This document shows positions 25,340-33,405 of a DNA stretch of 35,815 nt, piece by piece (position 1 is the first letter of the stretch; each line of letters begins with the position of its first letter). Where the stretch lies: assembly GCA_905236845.1 (NCBI GenBank), contig CAJOQM010000090.1, positions 1-35,815 of the forward strand. The letters run 5' to 3'. Both the position numbers and the translations under genes were made by a program. The notes beneath the pieces were generated by a model. The model was given only the letters and a program-made list of their open reading frames with translations. It had not been told where the DNA came from and did no database searches. The DNA is from an uncultured Lachnospiraceae bacterium (GTDB taxonomy: Bacteria; Bacillota; Clostridia; Lachnospirales; Lachnospiraceae).

Positions 25340-26029
25340 ATGGCATTAACGATTGAAAACGGTCAGATAGTCAGCGGTACTGACACATCAAAGGCTACTG
25401 CATCTACTACGAATACCACATCCAAAGATGCAAATTCCATAAGCGCCGACACATTTCTCACACTCCTTGTAGCAGAGATGCAAAACCAGGACCCCTTAGA
25501 GCCTACGGATAATACCGAGTGGGTATCCCAGTACGCTACATTTACTCAGGTTCAGGAGATAAGCGAGATCAAGGAGACCGTGGATAACAATTCCGCATAC
25601 GATCTGGTGGGAAAATCGGTTATCGTGGTGGACGATTCTTCCAGCACAGGCTATACCACAGGAGTGGTTGATTATGTAACGGAAGAAGATGGCGAGCTGG
25701 TTATGAGTATTGGTGACAATCTCTATCCCGTATCTGACCTTGACAGCGTAGTAAGCGCCGATTATCTTGAAGCAGTCAGCCTTTCGCTTACTTTTGAAGC
25801 GGTTATGAACGCTCTTCCCGATGCTGATTCCGTAACCTCGGATTATACGGATGCGGTAGCAGCGGCTCGTGAAGCATACGATTCAATGACTACCTACCAG
25901 AAGACCTTTATTGCAAGTTCTTATGTAACCAAGCTGACGGAACTTGAGGCTGCTTTAGAGAAGCTTGCTGCATCTGAAGAGACTACAGAAGAGACTTCGG
26001 ATACCACAGATACTACGGACACAGAGTAA
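25340..26029 (+). CDS. flgD: Flagellar hook cap protein FlgD with C-terminal helical surface-type module
   Basis: This 229-residue protein is the scaffold on which hook subunits assemble. The N-terminal FlgD domain is clear (ADTFLTLLVAEMQNQDPLEP, about 36-55, and WVSQYATFTQVQEISEI). A short beta region follows (about 93-150). Residues about 152-209 (VMNALPDADSV, AAAREAYDSMTTYQKTF, LTELEAALEKL) match a three-helix module (ALP ... AR.AYD.LT..QK ... L..AE..L) common in secreted surface proteins of Bacillota and not part of ordinary FlgD. An acidic Thr/Glu/Asp tail ends the protein. AAAGGAG precedes the ATG. Confidence 0.9.
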   Translation: MALTIENGQIVSGTDTSKATASTTNTTSKDANSISADTFLTLLVAEMQNQDPLEPTDNTEWVSQYATFTQVQEISEIKETVDNNSAYDLVGKSVIVVDDSSSTGYTTGVVDYVTEEDGELVMSIGDNLYPVSDLDSVVSADYLEAVSLSLTFEAVMNALPDADSVTSDYTDAVAAAREAYDSMTTYQKTFIASSYVTKLTELEAALEKLAASEETTEETSDTTDTTDTE

Positions 26030-26064
26030 TTGCTTAAACTTTTGCTTAGAAAGAGGGTGATGAT

Positions 26065-26475
26065 ATGGCAAAAGTAGTAAACGGCCTTTTCTCATCCATC
26101 GAACAGGTGACGGGATCCTATCCGGTAGGCACCGGTTCTCAAAGCACAAGTACGGTAAACAAAGGCATAGGCTTTAATGAAGTACTTGAAAGCATATTAA
26201 GAGAACAGGGCACGGATGAGCTGGAGCTCAAATTTTCCAAGCATGCGTCCCAAAGACTTACCGACAGGCAGCTTGATATTTCCGAGGATCAGATGGATCG
26301 CCTGAATGAAGGCGCCATGATGGCGAAAGAAAAAGGCATAAATAATTCATTAATTATGGTAGATTCGTTAAGATTTATCGTAAACACGCCGAATAATACT
26401 GTAGTGACAGCGATGGATCAAAACGAAGAAGAAAAAAACGTTTTTACAAACATTGACGGGGCAGTGGTAATGTAG
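26065..26475 (+). CDS. Flagellar operon protein of the TIGR02530 type
   Basis: This 136-residue protein matches the small conserved family found between flgD and flgE in many Bacillota and clostridia (called TIGR02530). The core LELKFSKHASQRLTDRQLDI, then EKGINNSLIMVDSLRFIVN and NTVVTAMD, is the family signature. Function is not established; position suggests a role in hook assembly or its control. The first 45 residues are Ser/Thr/Gly-rich and variable. AAAGAGGGTGAT precedes the ATG at 26065. Confidence 0.85.
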   Translation: MAKVVNGLFSSIEQVTGSYPVGTGSQSTSTVNKGIGFNEVLESILREQGTDELELKFSKHASQRLTDRQLDISEDQMDRLNEGAMMAKEKGINNSLIMVDSLRFIVNTPNNTVVTAMDQNEEEKNVFTNIDGAVVM

Positions 26476-26498
26476 CAGGACCTTACAAGGATGTTATC

Positions 26499-26522
26499 GC
26501 CTCCCGACCGACAGACGGAGGC
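26499..26522 (+). other. Hairpin upstream of flgE without T-tract
   Basis: GCCTCC (26499-26504) and GGAGGC (26517-26522) form a six-pair G/C-rich stem with a 12-base loop, followed by a pyrimidine/purine mix and no T-run. It lies in the 103-base gap before flgE and could be an mRNA processing or stabilising element for the abundantly needed hook protein. Confidence 0.4.
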
Positions 26523-26578
26523 TCCCCATACCACACCCCATCAAAAGACAAATTTCTATTTTAAGGAGGACATGTCTT

Positions 26579-28015
26579 ATGATGAGATCACTTTATTCTG
26601 CTGTTTCCGGTCTTAGGACACATCAGAGCAAGATGGACGTTATCGGTAACAATATTTCAAACGTAAATACCACAGCGTTCAAATCAACATCAGTAACTTT
26701 TAACGACGTACTTTATCAGACAGTATCATCAGCATCCGGAACAAACACCGTAACAGGTACCGGCGGTGTTAATGCCAAGCAGATAGGTCTTGGTGTTACC
26801 ACGGCAGCTACGAAGATCGCCATTACTACAGAAGGTGCTACCCAGACTACCGGCGATTCCCTTGACTTAAAGATTTCCGGATCAAACTTCTTTATAGTAT
26901 CAGACGGAACATCCAACATCTTTACACGTGACGGTTCTTTCTATATCGACGGTAACGGAAACCTTTGCATGAGCTCCACAGGTTATAATGTAATGGGATG
27001 GCAGCTTGCTACCGACGCTACTACAGCTACGGGATATGTAGAGCCCAGGACTATCCAGCAGGATACGGTTTCAAAGCTTACGCCTATGTCTGCAAACAAC
27101 CTTGTATCCCCGCCTGTTGCGACATCATATGCAACTATTAGCGGTATCATAGATAACAATACATCCGCTCTTTCAAACGGCGGTTATGTAATGACCCTTA
27201 ATTTCTATGACAGCCTGGGTTATTCCTACACGGCTAAATTTACCCTGACAGGACCGGATACGGATACGGCCGGACAGACAAAATTCACAATGGCTCTTTC
27301 GGATATACTTGATTCTTCGGGTAATTCCATTTTGGATCTTAATGCAGACGGAGATTATGCTGACGACAACGAAGTGGCTCCCACAACCATATTTGCGAAC
27401 ACCACCGTTACCTACAACTCGTCAACCGGTGTATTCCAGGCGGTGAGTGCTAATGCTTACACGGATCCCGATGATGCCACGACTACCCTTGGTGTTGCTC
27501 TTAACCTTGCGAATAATACGATCCTAAACCGTGACGGCAATTTTTCAAACATCAACATAGATATGACCACATCATATAACTACGATAACGATGGCACCAG
27601 CACCATGAGCATGACAAGAGGCGATACTGACGGCTCAAACGCAGGCTATCCCGTAGGCTCCATGACAGGTCTTACCATTGATTCAACGGGATGCATCTAC
27701 GGTACATACAATAACGGTACTACGTTGCTTCTTTGTCAGATTGCTACCGCAGCTTTCGCAAACCCCTCGGGTTTGGAATCTCTTGGTAACAACTGCTACG
27801 CAACGACGCTGAACTCCGGTGAGTTCGACGGTATCGGTCAGGATATTTCCTCCAATGCCGGCACCATCACCAGCGGCGTTCTGGAAATGTCAAACGTAGA
27901 CCTCTCGGCGGAATTTACAAACATGATCACCACCCAGCGCGGTTTCCAGGCAAACTCCCGGGTTATTACCACCTCGGACTCCCTGCTTGAAGAACTTATT
28001 AACCTCAAGAGGTAA
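26579..28015 (+). CDS. flgE: Flagellar hook protein FlgE
   Basis: This 478-residue protein polymerises into the hook. It has the N-terminal hook/rod motif (MRSLYSAVSGLRTHQSKMDVIGNNISNVNTTAFKS in two halves at 2-20 and 21-36), FYTRDG-type segment IFTRDGSFYIDGNGNL, and the C-terminal helix FTNMITTQRGFQANSRVITT. The middle is a large exposed domain with DLNADGDYADDNE near residue 256, resembling a calcium loop. There are four cysteines (130, 372, 386, 406), which is unusual for axial proteins. Two ATG codons are adjacent (26579, 26582); AAGGAGG lies upstream. It is the last gene before the terminator at 28033. Confidence 0.95.
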   Translation: MMRSLYSAVSGLRTHQSKMDVIGNNISNVNTTAFKSTSVTFNDVLYQTVSSASGTNTVTGTGGVNAKQIGLGVTTAATKIAITTEGATQTTGDSLDLKISGSNFFIVSDGTSNIFTRDGSFYIDGNGNLCMSSTGYNVMGWQLATDATTATGYVEPRTIQQDTVSKLTPMSANNLVSPPVATSYATISGIIDNNTSALSNGGYVMTLNFYDSLGYSYTAKFTLTGPDTDTAGQTKFTMALSDILDSSGNSILDLNADGDYADDNEVAPTTIFANTTVTYNSSTGVFQAVSANAYTDPDDATTTLGVALNLANNTILNRDGNFSNINIDMTTSYNYDNDGTSTMSMTRGDTDGSNAGYPVGSMTGLTIDSTGCIYGTYNNGTTLLLCQIATAAFANPSGLESLGNNCYATTLNSGEFDGIGQDISSNAGTITSGVLEMSNVDLSAEFTNMITTQRGFQANSRVITTSDSLLEELINLKR

Positions 28016-28032
28016 TGGTTGACATAATATTG

Positions 28033-28080
28033 CGCCTGTGTCCGGCTTTTATATAGCCCGATGCAGGCGTATTTTATTTT
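28033..28080 (+). terminator. Terminator after flgE
   Basis: CGCCTG (28033-28038) pairs with CAGGCG (28064-28069), and the stem continues inwards (TGTCCGGC with GCCCGATG, two G-U pairs and one mismatch). T-rich sequence follows. A second A/T hairpin AATACTA-TATT-TAGTATT (28095-28112) with three more T may back it up. Confidence 0.7.
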
Positions 28081-28118
28081 ATTAAAATTCTTTTAATACT
28101 ATATTTAGTATTTTTATC

Positions 28119-28147
28119 TTGAAATATACATAGATTTGGTGTATCAT
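28119..28147 (+). promoter_or_regulatory. Promoter of the flbD-motAB-fliLMY unit
   Basis: TTGAAA (28119-28124), a 17-base spacer and TATCAT (28142-28147) form a likely housekeeping promoter. The leader of about 90 bases ends in a hairpin TTCGGA-ATT-TCCGAA (28216-28230) directly before the ribosome binding site, which may influence translation. Confidence 0.6.
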
Positions 28148-28243
28148 TTTAACAGGGTATTTGTAATCGGGTATTTACAATTTACGTGTTTTCTGTTAAA
28201 ATTGTCTAAATTGTTTTCGGAATTTCCGAAGGGGGAGGAATCA

Positions 28244-28468
28244 ATGATCGAGGTTACAAAGCTTAATGAGACGAGAATGCTTGTTAATGCCGATATGATC
28301 GCGACTGTCGAATCCACTCCCGATACTGTTATTTCCTTGCTTTCCGGACAAAAAATAATTGTAAAAGAAAGTAGACAGGAGATACGAAATTTAGTAATAT
28401 TATATAAGCGCGAAATTTTTACCAATACCGGTACAGATTCATACCTTGAACCGGACGGAGTAGCATAA
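28244..28468 (+). CDS. flbD: FlbD/SwrD family flagellar protein
   Basis: This 74-residue protein matches the FlbD (YlzI/SwrD) family: MIEVTKLNETRMLVNADMI, VESTPDTVISLLSGQKIIVKE and a final helix NLVILYKREIF. SwrD raises flagellar torque in Bacillus subtilis by an unknown route that involves the stators, which fits with motA and motB directly downstream. The ATG at 28244 after GGGGGAGGA is chosen over longer readings from 28136, because the family starts with MI.V..LN. Its stop overlaps the motA start. Confidence 0.88.
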   Translation: MIEVTKLNETRMLVNADMIATVESTPDTVISLLSGQKIIVKESRQEIRNLVILYKREIFTNTGTDSYLEPDGVA

Positions 28469-29268
28469 TGGATATAGCTTCACTGGTTGGTGTGGGGCTC
28501 GGTATCTTCATGATTATCTTTGGTATAATCTTTGGAGACGGAGTTTCAGCCATAGCGGCATTTATAGATGTCAGTTCACTTATAATTACATTCGGCGGAT
28601 CGATTTCCGGAACCATGGCTTCCAATACCCTGGAGGACTATATTTCCGGACTTAAGGGTTTTGCCCTGATATTTAAGCAGGAGACTGCATCTACTACCGA
28701 AACGATTACAAACATAATCAATCTTTCAAACGTCGCCCGCAAGGAAGGACTTCTTGCCCTCGAGGAGGCGGTTTCGGGGATTGAAGACGATTTCCTCAAG
28801 AAAGGGATTATGCTTGTCGTGGACGGCACGGATCCCGAGCTTGTCCGGGGTATTTTGGAGACAGACCTTATTTGTATAGAGGCCAGGCACAAGAAGGTCA
28901 TAGCCGTCTGGGAGAAGTGGGCAGAGCTTGGTCCTGCCTGGGGTATGATCGGTACCCTTATCGGACTTATAAAGATGCTTGGCTCCCTTGAGGATGTATC
29001 TACCGTAGGACCGTCTATGGCGGTGGCTCTCGTTACCACATTCTACGGATCTGTTATTGCAAACTGGCTTTGCTCGCCTACGGCTACAAAGCTTGCTACC
29101 AAGAATACTGTTGAGATTACCCAGAAAGAGGTTACCGTAGAGGGACTTCTTTCCATACAGGCCGGGGAGAACCCCCGTGTCATAGAAGAGAAGCTTAAGA
29201 GCTTCCTGGCACCGAAGGTGCGCGAGGAGATGGCTTCCGCAAGCGGTTCTGAGGGCGGAGGTGAATAA
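28468..29268 (+). CDS. motA: Flagellar stator protein MotA, PomA-like
   Basis: This 266-residue membrane protein forms the five-fold ring of the stator that rotates against FliG. Four transmembrane helices are visible (about 4-23, 32-50, 157-175, 185-205). The cytoplasmic loop holds the conserved Arg90 and Glu98-type charged residues that contact FliG. The third and fourth helices read GMIGTLIGLIKML and GPSMAVALVTTFYGSVIANW, with Thr at the positions (163 and 190/191) matching the threonines that mark sodium-type PomA. It overlaps flbD by one base; motB follows after two bases. Confidence 0.95.
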   Translation: MDIASLVGVGLGIFMIIFGIIFGDGVSAIAAFIDVSSLIITFGGSISGTMASNTLEDYISGLKGFALIFKQETASTTETITNIINLSNVARKEGLLALEEAVSGIEDDFLKKGIMLVVDGTDPELVRGILETDLICIEARHKKVIAVWEKWAELGPAWGMIGTLIGLIKMLGSLEDVSTVGPSMAVALVTTFYGSVIANWLCSPTATKLATKNTVEITQKEVTVEGLLSIQAGENPRVIEEKLKSFLAPKVREEMASASGSEGGGE

Positions 29269-29270
29269 AT

Positions 29271-30221
29271 ATGGCTCGCAAGAAACAGGAAGAAGCCAAG
29301 GGCGGAGGATCTCCCGCATGGATGGCGACATTCTCCGATCTTATGAACCTTTTGCTTTGCTTCTTCGTCCTTTTGTTCGCTATGTCCTCAGTGGACGTTG
29401 ATAAATACGAGCTCGTTGTTGCATCCATGAACAAGAGCTTTTCCATATTAAACGGCGGCACGGACACCATAGGTGACGGAGAGCTGGTGGGCGCAGGCGT
29501 TAGTATGCTTTCGGACTACGATGTGTACCTGAACACCATTGCCAATTCCACCGTATCCGATTCCGTATCCGAGGAATCCGGAAGCAATACGTCCGACAGT
29601 TCATCCGAAGGAGATCAGGGAGAACAGGATCAAAGCTCTGCGGCCGGTCAGGATACAAACAACGGTCAGGATTCTGATGACGGCAATTCTGCTGCCGATG
29701 CCACAGCGTCGGGAGATGCTGCCTGGATAGAAGAGCAGTATGACGAGCTTTCCCTTTCCGAAACCGAGGAAATGGCGGAAAAGCTTAAGGCAAAGGCCAA
29801 GGAGCTCGGTATAGGAGACCAGCTGGAGATAGATTATACCGCTGACTATGTCGTTATCAGAATAAGCGGGGCATTGCTTTTTGAATCGGGCTCTGCTGAT
29901 ATCCAGAACGGAGCGGACAAGATTCTGCTTAAGATCTGCCAGCTGCTGGAGCTTTATTCCGAGCAGATTATAGAGGTCGAAGGACATACGGATAATGTCC
30001 CCATACATTCATCCGAATTTGCGAACAACGAAGTATTGTCCACGTTCCGTGCATTATCGGTTGCTGACTTTATCATGGAAAATACAGATATAGACCCTTA
30101 TTATATCAAATATTCCGGACGCGGCGAGTACGATCCTGTAGCGGACAATTCTACGGCGGAAGGCCGCGCAAAGAACAGGCGTGTTGAGATAAAAGTGTAC
30201 AGCACATATAATTCAAATTAA
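29271..30221 (+). CDS. motB: Flagellar stator protein MotB, PomB-like
   Basis: This 316-residue protein anchors the stator to the cell wall. One transmembrane helix (about 21-42) carries the ion-binding Asp23 in TFSDLMNLLLCFFVLL; the Cys seven residues later and the preceding PAWM segment are as in Vibrio PomB. A long linker (about 95-150) is made of Ser, Asp, Glu, Gln and Asn. The OmpA-like peptidoglycan-binding domain follows (VEGHTDNVPIHSSEFANNEV, YSGRGEYDPVADN, RAKNRRVEIKV). The linker is more acidic and longer than usual for MotB. Confidence 0.94.
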   Translation: MARKKQEEAKGGGSPAWMATFSDLMNLLLCFFVLLFAMSSVDVDKYELVVASMNKSFSILNGGTDTIGDGELVGAGVSMLSDYDVYLNTIANSTVSDSVSEESGSNTSDSSSEGDQGEQDQSSAAGQDTNNGQDSDDGNSAADATASGDAAWIEEQYDELSLSETEEMAEKLKAKAKELGIGDQLEIDYTADYVVIRISGALLFESGSADIQNGADKILLKICQLLELYSEQIIEVEGHTDNVPIHSSEFANNEVLSTFRALSVADFIMENTDIDPYYIKYSGRGEYDPVADNSTAEGRAKNRRVEIKVYSTYNSN

Positions 30222-30242
30222 ATTTGAAAGGACTTACCGGTC

Positions 30243-30782
30243 ATGAAAAAGAATCTGGCAACAGTTATTTTGCTTGCTCTAACCGTTGTAAACCTTGCGA
30301 TGAACTGTATCATCGTATTTACCCTGGTTCCCGCAAACCAAAAGGTGAACACCCTTATTACGCAGATTGCAGGAGCCATAGATCTTGAGCTTTCCGACGA
30401 GACTGCGGCAAATTACGATTCATCCTCACCGGGGAATGTATCCCTTGAGGACATAGATACATACACCATAGAAGACGACCTTACCATAAATCTGGCAAAG
30501 GGTGAAGGAGATTCCGACGATCATGTAGCCGTTATTTCCGTAGCCATCAACCAGAACATGAAAAGCGAAGCCTATGAGCAGTACGGCGGGTCGGATAATA
30601 TGGCGGCAAGAGAGTCAAACATAAAAAGTACGATAGTTGCGGTAGTGGGAAGCTTTACATACGATGAAATGATGTCGGATAAGACTGCAGCGCCCAAAGC
30701 CTGCGCCGAAGCTTTAAATGAGCTTTTCGGCTCTACCGATTTTATAGTAAGCGTTGACTTCCCCAGTGCGATTTACCAGTAA
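30243..30782 (+). CDS. fliL: Flagellar basal-body-associated protein FliL
   Basis: This 179-residue protein has one N-terminal transmembrane helix (about 7-30) and an extracytoplasmic SPFH-like domain, the FliL form. DLTINLAKGEGDSDDHVAVISVAI and IKSTIVAVVGSFTYDEMMSD match the family, with a C-terminal helix and FIVSVDFPSAIYQ. FliL assists stator function. It lies between motB and fliM, as usual in clostridia, and its start follows GAAAGGAC. Confidence 0.88.
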   Translation: MKKNLATVILLALTVVNLAMNCIIVFTLVPANQKVNTLITQIAGAIDLELSDETAANYDSSSPGNVSLEDIDTYTIEDDLTINLAKGEGDSDDHVAVISVAINQNMKSEAYEQYGGSDNMAARESNIKSTIVAVVGSFTYDEMMSDKTAAPKACAEALNELFGSTDFIVSVDFPSAIYQ

Positions 30783-30826
30783 ATAAAGCAGAAGATTTTG
30801 CAAATTCAGTCAGGAGATGATACAAC

Positions 30827-31804
30827 TTGAGCGAAGTTCTCTCCCAAAATGAAATAGATAACCTCCTCCAGGCTTTAAGTTCCGGTGAACTTGATGTGGA
30901 CGAGATGTCCGATGCGGAAGAAAAGCAGGTCAAGAATTATGATTTTGCCCGGCCCGCAAAATTCTCCAAGGAGCATCTGCGTACCCTCGAATTTATGTTT
31001 GAGCATTATGGAAGACTTTTGTCCACGAACCTGCCTGCGTATTTGAGCAAGGCTGTGTCCGTAGAGGTTATAAACTCAGAGGCGGTTACATATTCTGAGT
31101 TTTCAAACGCCCTATCAAATCCCGTGCTTTTGGGAATAGTGGATTTTGCGCCCCTTAAGGGAAATATTATCATGGAGCTTGCGTCAAACCTTGCTTTTGC
31201 TGTGGTTGACCGTATGCTCGGGGGTCAGGGCAAACCTCTTGAAAAAGAAAGAGATTTTACGGAAGTTGAGCTCCTTATAATAGAGCGTATCATAAATGCC
31301 TGTGTAAATCTTTTGATAGAGCCCTTTGAGAATGTTGTGGCTATTGAGCCCAGGCTTGACCGGATAGAGACAAACTCACAGTTTGCCCAGATCATATCCC
31401 CCAGCGAAATGATAGCTATCATTACGCTTAACATCAAAATCGGAGATGTTGAAGGACTTATGAACGTCTGCCTGCCATATCTGACGTTGGAAGACGTTAT
31501 GGACAAGATAAATACCAAATTCTGGTTCTCTACCTCCAATACCAAAGAGGATGAGGGACATACGGAGCAGATGCGTATTCTTATTGAGAAGGCACCCATG
31601 CCCGTCAGGGCTATATTGGGCAACAGCTCCATACAGGTTGCAGACTTTATCAATCTCCAGCCCGGAGATGTTATCAGATTGAATAAAAAAGTGGACGACG
31701 AGCTTGATATTTTTGTTGGAAACATCAGGAAGTTTAAGGCGCTTCCCGGCGCATATGACAAGAAATATGCCATGCGGGTAACAGCTGTTATAAGAGAGGA
31801 GTGA
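30827..31804 (+). CDS. fliM: Flagellar motor switch protein FliM
   Basis: This 325-residue protein forms the bulk of the rotor C ring. The N-terminal peptide SEVLSQNEIDNLLQAL is the binding site for phosphorylated CheY. The middle CheC-like domain (about 45-235) and C-terminal SpoA/FliN-like domain (about 250-320, LQPGDVIRLNKKVDDELDIFVG) are complete; the GGxG segment LGGQGKP is present. The start is TTG at 30827 after AGGAGATG. fliY follows after six bases. Confidence 0.96.
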   Translation: MSEVLSQNEIDNLLQALSSGELDVDEMSDAEEKQVKNYDFARPAKFSKEHLRTLEFMFEHYGRLLSTNLPAYLSKAVSVEVINSEAVTYSEFSNALSNPVLLGIVDFAPLKGNIIMELASNLAFAVVDRMLGGQGKPLEKERDFTEVELLIIERIINACVNLLIEPFENVVAIEPRLDRIETNSQFAQIISPSEMIAIITLNIKIGDVEGLMNVCLPYLTLEDVMDKINTKFWFSTSNTKEDEGHTEQMRILIEKAPMPVRAILGNSSIQVADFINLQPGDVIRLNKKVDDELDIFVGNIRKFKALPGAYDKKYAMRVTAVIREE

Positions 31805-31810
31805 TGGTTA

Positions 31811-33028
31811 GTGGATGGTATGCTTTCTCAAAATGAGATCAATGCATTGCTGAATGATACTGCTGATGCGGCGGACTCATCCGGTGAGAAACTGTCCGAT
31901 ACGGAAAAGGATGCTGTTGGGGAAATAGCCAATATCAGTATGGGAACAGCGGCCACGACCCTGTTTTCACTGGTAAATCAAAAGGTTGATATATCTACCC
32001 CTGTAGTGACGGATGCCACCTGGGACGATATAATCGAAGATTACGAAAAGCCTTGCGTATTTATCAGAATAGCGTATACTGTTGGTTTGGACGGCAGCAA
32101 TATTTTGGTCCTTCGTGAGAGCGATGTTAAGATTATTACAGATCTTATGATGGGCGGAGACGGCAGCAATACGGACGGCGAACTTTCGGAGCTGCATTTG
32201 TCGGCTATATCCGAGGCCATGAACCAGATGATGGGATCGGCAGCCACGTCTCTTTCGTCCATGCTTGACAAGACCATTGATATTTCGCCTCCCCAGGCAG
32301 ATCTTATAGATCTGACTCAGACTTTGGACGGTTCGGAGATAGACGAATTCCTTAACAACGAATTCGTTAAGATATCTTTCTCGCTTAAGATAGGAGAGCT
32401 GATCGATTCGGAAATTATGCAGCTTTATCCTTATTCCTTCGCCCGGGAGATGTATCAGGCTTATTGCAGGACTATGAACCTTGACGACGGTGATTCGTCG
32501 TCGGCTCCCGCAGAAGAAGCGGCACCCGCACCTGCTGCAGCTCCGGCACCTGCGGCGGCAGCACCACCGCCTCCTGCGGCCGAGCAACCGGCAGCACCTC
32601 CGCCTCAGATGCAGGCGCCTCCCCCCGGCATGGATATGTCGGCTATGGGTATGGGAATGCCGATGCAGGGTATGGCAATGCCTCAGGGAATGCCTATGTA
32701 TTACGACCCGTCAGCTATGGCAGGCGGGCAGGTAAATATTCAGCCCGCACAGTTCCAGCCTTTTGCAGCAGGAATATCTCCTGCCTTGCAACAGGAGAAT
32801 ATAGACCTTATAATGGATGTACCTCTCGACGTTACCGTTGAGCTTGGCAGAACATCCAGAACCATCCAGGAAATCCTGGATCTTAACCCGGGTACCATCA
32901 TAGAGCTTGACAAGATAGCGGGTGAGCCTATAGATGTTCTTGTAAATGGTAAGTATGTAGCCAAAGGTGAAGTAGTCGTCATCGAGGAAAGCTTCGGTGT
33001 CAGGATTACAGATATCATTAAAGATTAG
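31811..33028 (+). CDS. fliY: Flagellar motor switch phosphatase FliY (FliN-type)
   Basis: This 405-residue protein combines a CheY-P-binding peptide (MLSQNEINALLND), a CheC-like phosphatase domain (about 30-215) and a C-terminal FliN/SpoA domain (about 333-405, DVPLDVTVELGRTS). Both phosphatase motifs of the D/S-x3-E-x2-N form are intact: Asp34-Glu38-Asn41 and Ser131-Glu135-Asn138, so it should both form the switch and remove phosphate from CheY. A linker of about 100 residues (232-330) is Ala/Pro-rich and then Met/Pro/Gly-rich (GMGMPMQGMAMPQGMPM). The GTG at 31811 follows GAGGAGTGATGG. cheY starts 14 bases later. Confidence 0.95.
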   Translation: MDGMLSQNEINALLNDTADAADSSGEKLSDTEKDAVGEIANISMGTAATTLFSLVNQKVDISTPVVTDATWDDIIEDYEKPCVFIRIAYTVGLDGSNILVLRESDVKIITDLMMGGDGSNTDGELSELHLSAISEAMNQMMGSAATSLSSMLDKTIDISPPQADLIDLTQTLDGSEIDEFLNNEFVKISFSLKIGELIDSEIMQLYPYSFAREMYQAYCRTMNLDDGDSSSAPAEEAAPAPAAAPAPAAAAPPPPAAEQPAAPPPQMQAPPPGMDMSAMGMGMPMQGMAMPQGMPMYYDPSAMAGGQVNIQPAQFQPFAAGISPALQQENIDLIMDVPLDVTVELGRTSRTIQEILDLNPGTIIELDKIAGEPIDVLVNGKYVAKGEVVVIEESFGVRITDIIKD

Positions 33029-33042
33029 CAAGGAGAGAAATT

Positions 33043-33405
33043 ATGGCAAAGAATGTATTGATTTGCGATGATGCAGCATTCATGAGGATGATGATTAAGG
33101 ACATCCTTACAAAGAACGACTACAATGTAGTCGGAGAGGCTGAAAACGGCGCAAAGGCTGTGGAGAAGTACAATGAGCTTACTCCCGACCTTGTGCTTAT
33201 GGATATTACCATGCCCGAGATGGATGGTATTCAGGCTCTTAAGAAGATTCGCGAGACAGATCCCAAGGCTGTTGTTATCATGTGTTCAGCAATGGGTCAG
33301 CAGGCCATGGTTATTGAGGCTATTCAGTCCGGAGCAAAGGACTTTATCGTTAAGCCCTTCCAGGCAGACCGCGTTATTGAGGCTGTAAAGAAGGTTCTTG
33401 GATAA
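33043..33405 (+). CDS. cheY: Chemotaxis response regulator CheY
   Basis: This 120-residue single receiver domain binds FliM and FliY when phosphorylated. Metal-binding Asp9 and Asp10 (ICDD), phosphoacceptor Asp54 (LMDITMP), the switch Ser82 (MCSAMG) and Lys104 (VKPF) are all present. The sequence is typical of Bacillota CheY, and its place between fliY and fliO is the same as in Bacillus subtilis. Its kinase CheA is not in the window. AAGGAGAGA precedes the ATG, and fliO begins directly at its stop. Confidence 0.96.
   Translation: MAKNVLICDDAAFMRMMIKDILTKNDYNVVGEAENGAKAVEKYNELTPDLVLMDITMPEMDGIQALKKIRETDPKAVVIMCSAMGQQAMVIEAIQSGAKDFIVKPFQADRVIEAVKKVLG

Noticed and set aside
28207..28229. Sigma-D-type flagellar promoter (TAAA-N15-CCGA) before flbD
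   Set aside because: The start point would fall inside the flbD ribosome binding site; the TTGAAA/TATCAT promoter upstream is a better fit.
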